A stretch of 10,117 nucleotides of DNA from assembly GCA_003024985.2 (NCBI GenBank), contig PXIH01S0035837.1; one strand, given 5' to 3'. The DNA is from Euperipatoides rowelli. Its lineage: Eukaryota > Onychophora > Udeonychophora > Euonychophora > Peripatopsidae. The notes under the pieces were generated by a model. That model was not told the origin of the DNA. It worked only from the letters and a program-made list of their open reading frames with translations, and searched no databases. The translations under genes and the position numbers were made by a program. Positions within the stretch are counted from its first letter, which is position 1; every line of letters starts with the position of its first letter. Below are positions 7,649 through 10,117 of this stretch, in pieces.

Positions 7649-8045
7649 AAATCAGGAAATAAAATGGCGACAACTTTGTTTCTCGAACATTATTTGCATA
7701 ACACAGGGATCTCATCTGCCCAGATCCTTTCTGGTCTTACAAATCTTCCCAATGAATTGCAAAGGAATTTCAATCTCATGCGGGACCTTGATAAGTGAGC
7801 ACAAGATCTCATGAAAGAAATAGATAAAAAGGCTGATGATTACTTAGTAGAGGTTCGTAGCATGAGTCCCGAGAAGCGAACTGAACAGTTTGAAACAATT
7901 CAGAAGATGTTTACCAAGACTAAAGAGTTTGGAGATGACAAAGTTCAGTTGGCCATGCAGACCTACGAAATGGTTGATAGACACATTCGATGATTGGATG
8001 CCGATTTGGCCAGGTTTGAAGCCGAACTTAAAGATACAAAAATCA
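7649..8045 (+). mobile_element. Inserted partial gene copy flanked by AAATCA
   Basis: The 3' LTR has the uninterrupted site CATAAATCAATACGGG (2975-2990). In the 5' LTR the same site is split after AAATCA (7649-7654), followed by 385 bp of foreign sequence, then a second AAATCA (8040-8045), and the LTR resumes. The 6-bp direct repeat looks like a target-site duplication or junction microhomology. The insert starts nine bases before an ATG and ends mid-coding, with no poly(A) tail and no visible introns. It is antisense to the retrotransposon, so it was not picked up by simple read-through of the element. Confidence 0.8.
7664..8039 (+). pseudogene. ING4/ING5-like N-terminal fragment (inhibitor of growth)
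   Basis: ING proteins are nuclear subunits of histone acetyltransferase complexes (ING4/5 with HBO1 or MOZ/MORF). Their N-terminal helical domain dimerises and their C-terminal PHD finger reads H3K4me3. The frame from ATG 7664 gives about 125 codons with clear ING4/5 landmarks: LEHYL at residues 7-11, NLPNELQRNFNLMRDLD near residues 27-43, then KEFGDDKVQLAMQTYEMVD and LDADLARFEAELKD. Stops at 7796-7798 and 7991-7993 break it; both are TGA where the family has Arg. An extra stretch of about 11 residues lies between LEHYL and NLP. The basic region and PHD finger are absent. Kozak context (AAAATGG) is good. Lack of introns across a region that is multi-exon in vertebrate ING genes suggests an RNA origin. 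It is a dead partial copy; the parent gene must be elsewhere. Confidence 0.9.
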
Positions 8046-8158
8046 ATACAAGATAAAAAACAAATATTACCTGCATTTAACAACAGTCTGTTTTATCACA
8101 TTAACTAAATTGAAATGAGATAAATTAATCAATGTTACCTGTATATTGACAAAGAGCA

Positions 8159-10117
8159 TTAGGGAAGTGGGGGGAATACACATCAAAGTTTTTCATATTA
8201 TGTGATAAAAATAATAAATATATTTATTACTCCCTTGTTCTGGTTTCAATATGTACCAATAACTGATATAAAGAATCTTGAAATTTTTTTTAATAAAATA
8301 ATGTGCCATAGTGGAAAAACGAAAAATCAAATATTTCTTCTTATTTTTTGGCTTAAGAAAATAAGAGAATTAGCTAATTTTTTTTTTTCAATAATTTTTA
8401 ATCAAATATATTCTTAAACGGTAATGTTTAGGTCAATGCATTACTATATTAAGAGTCACTCATAAATGAGTCATTTGAAAAACTCACGATTGTGTATTCT
8501 CACTAAACACTCATGAGAAAAAGATGGATCATTCAAGCTGCTATTTTAAAATATCTCTATATAGTATGCCAACTGCAGTTGCAGCACAATATCTAACACA
8601 CTGACTTAGTGCATAATGATGTCACATATAGTTCACAATAACACAATCAAAACGACAATGACACATGAAATATATGCTCATATGAATAAATTATTTAACT
8701 GAATGCAACTCTAGCTCACTTAATAGCTAGTGCTGATAATTAATTCCTTCGTAATTATGCTCAAGGCTTCTTTTGATCTAATATGTTCAAATAACTTCAA
8801 AAACTTTGATAAAATTTTTATTTTTTACCTAAAGCATATTTATTTAAATTTTTCTTATATTTCAGATAAAATAATAATGAAGTTTTTTGTGCAAACTTGC
8901 AGATGATTTTATTCAATCTTATATTTTTTTCCTGTTTTAATGAATTCTTTGCTTCATTTTTTGTTTAAACTTTTTTTATTTTAAGTAATCATTATTTTCA
9001 GTTAGGAATTGAATGTATGTACAAATTTCAATAAACTCTAGTAAGAATTATTTTTTTTGGATTCCATTTTTTTTTTCTTAAAAGAAGGAGAGCTTTAAAA
9101 CAGCTTTTGTTCAATATGAAAATAGAACTGATCAGGTGATACCCAAGCTAGCAAAAAAAAAAATGATTTCAGTAAAATATCAGGTGACACAAAGGGACAA
9201 AACAATGTGATGAGGCTTGACTTTAAGAAAAAGGAAAAAAGATAAAAAAGAAGTAAGCATGAGTTATTTTTCCTTAGTGAAGATGGAAGAATGAGATGAG
9301 AAGGATTAAAAATGAAGAAAACTTTTGGTGTATGCTTAGTTAAATATGAAAAAAAAAAAAATACTAAAGGTACATTCTAGAACAAAACTGCCCACACAGT
9401 TTGAAATTTAAGACCAGTGATCTTAACAATGTCAATAGCAATAAATAAAGAGAATAGGCCTAATGGAAACCATTAAAAGAGTAGCTGTATTTTCTATCTT
9501 TTGCCAAGTCTTTTTAATATATATTTCACCATTAAAGCCCTAAAGCCAAGACACACATCTACATAAGCTTATAATGCATTGGTCTTATATGTCATTTTGA
9601 GGTCAAATTGTTATTTTTTTTTAGTTAAAATCCTATTTTTATTATTCTAATTGGCTGATAGTTATGACCATAAATGAACAAAAAAAAAAAAAACTTGTTT
9701 CAGTATGAATTAGGAATAACAGCACAATATCGTAGGTAACTTATGTTACTCCTAAACCCTCTGAAAATGTTAAATTATTTCATTCACAAGGGGAAGTAAA
9801 TAATAATAATAAAAAAACTATTGTAGATTCAAACTGTTAATCTTTTTAAAATTAGTAAATAATATTTTTAATGATTAAGTATCAAACACTTTCTTCTATA
9901 TTGCTTAAATTCTGAATTTAATTTTATTTAATACTATCAAAACTACCAATTCTTCGCACAGAGACACACATTCAATGGTCATTTTCCCCAACTCTCAAAA
10001 ATATAAAAAAAAACTATTCTTTATAGTTTTACATTGTCTACGCTATGGAACCTACAAACTTACCAAATTTCAAGTTTGTGCCATGTTAGGAAGTAAGCTA
10101 AACATTTCTGGGTCATT
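8159..10117. other. AT-rich right flank, no recognised gene
   Basis: The sequence right after the truncated LTR begins with a G-rich purine stretch (8160-8176) and then becomes very AT-rich. It has many A and T runs (about 8382-8390, 9154-9163, 9349-9361, 9680-9693) and a purine-rich area at 9220-9260. The longest open frames are low-complexity and F/I/N/K-rich, as expected by chance at this composition. A short palindrome, ACTCAT-AA-ATGAGT, lies at 8458-8471. I see no RNA gene, coding exon or transposon end that I can support. Confidence 0.6.

Larger units (their letters stand above)
1668..8158 (-). mobile_element. Degenerate Ty1/copia-type LTR retrotransposon lacking RT and RNase H
   Basis: Two long direct repeats (1668-3210 and 5845-8158) flank an internal region whose minus-strand frames give, in order, copia-type gag, protease, GAG-pre-integrase, integrase core and integrase C-terminal domain. 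Integrase before the expected RT position is the Ty1/copia order; in Ty3/gypsy elements it follows RT. The LTRs have TGTT...AACA ends. The tRNA-complementary primer site abuts the 5' LTR, and a purine tract (AAGGGGGAA on the minus strand) abuts the 3' LTR. RT and RNase H are missing: only about 100 bp separate the integrase tail from the polypurine tract. All domains are broken by stops or frameshifts. No target-site duplication is found: the bases outside the left LTR (GCAAA) do not match those after 8158 (TTAGG), and the right LTR appears truncated. A GalEa-like animal copia lineage is possible but not tested. Confidence 0.92.
5845..8158 (-). repeat. 5' long terminal repeat, truncated and carrying two extra segments
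   Basis: It begins TGTTGGTTATCACAGG at 5845, as at 1668, and can be followed along the 3' LTR to the block ending CAAAGAGCA at 8158 (CAAAGGGCA at 3096). The outer 114 bp of the 3' LTR (3097-3210, including a TA run) have no counterpart; the sequence after 8158 is unrelated. Two segments are present only here: about 6659-7149 and 7655-8045. Removing them leaves about 1432 bp, against 1429 bp in the matching part of the 3' LTR. If promoter elements lie in the missing outer U3 part, this LTR could not start full-length RNA. Confidence 0.85.

Noticed and set aside
7617-7814. Plus-strand ORF of 65 codons
   Set aside because: It runs from LTR sequence into the ING insert in the wrong frame and has no similarity that I recognise.
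7844-8083. Minus-strand ORF of 79 codons
   Set aside because: It is the antisense shadow of the ING fragment, where conserved coding sequence keeps the opposite strand open.
7890-8108. Plus-strand ORF of 72 codons
   Set aside because: It is a shifted frame over the ING fragment and the LTR; the ING similarity lies in the frame starting at 7664.
1663-8163. Target-site duplication around the whole element
   Set aside because: The five bases before 1668 (GCAAA) and after 8158 (TTAGG) do not match, and the right LTR appears truncated, so no duplication can be claimed.
8160-8176. Purine-rich stretch resembling a second polypurine tract
   Set aside because: It is outside the element, is not followed by an LTR start, and no second element is visible.
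8202-8417. Plus-strand ORF of 71 codons
   Set aside because: Its F/I/N/K-rich composition is what chance produces in very AT-rich DNA, and it has no motif or repeat.

Overview
The window looks like eukaryotic, most likely invertebrate animal, nuclear DNA. It is very AT-rich, has no compact bacterial-style gene layout, and carries many A/T runs and two ambiguous bases (1189 and 4525). Two things point to an animal: a decayed fragment of an ING4/ING5-type chromatin protein gene, and a Ty1/copia retrotransposon whose primer site matches the anticodon arm of animal initiator tRNA-Met. No intact host gene is visible. I cannot name the species. The protostome-like wording of the ING fragment and the presence of a copia element would fit a crustacean or mollusc, but that is a guess.

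Layout: 1-1667 is AT-rich flank with a diverged 99-bp-period repeat at the very edge and one unexplained minus-strand ORF. 1668-8158 is a degenerate copia-type element on the minus strand. Its 3' LTR is 1668-3210, its polypurine tract 3211-3219, its internal region 3211-5844 and its 5' LTR 5845-8158. 8159-10117 is AT-rich flank with no recognised gene.

Read along the minus strand, the element has: the primer-binding site (5844-5830); a short leader; gag (5728 to about 5090) ending in a zinc knuckle; a 150-160 bp duplicate of the gag start pasted in just after the knuckle (5076-4917); a protease remnant with a DTGA motif (near 4722-4714); a GAG-pre-integrase zinc domain; an integrase core with recognisable D, D and E motifs; the integrase C-terminal domain; then directly the polypurine tract. 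Reverse transcriptase and RNase H, which in copia elements lie between integrase and the 3' LTR, are absent. Frameshifts and stops break every domain, so the copy is dead and could only ever have moved with proteins supplied in trans.

The two LTRs are clearly homologous but diverged. The 5' LTR carries two segments that the 3' LTR lacks: about 491 bp (6659-7149) of unknown nature, and 391 bp (7655-8045) holding an intronless, 3'-truncated ING4/5-like coding fragment. The fragment is antisense to the element and flanked by a 6-bp direct repeat (AAATCA). The 5' LTR also lacks the outer 114 bp present in the 3' LTR, so the insertion point has probably been lost on that side. The most interesting point is this nested host-gene capture. 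I found no convincing new multi-gene system.
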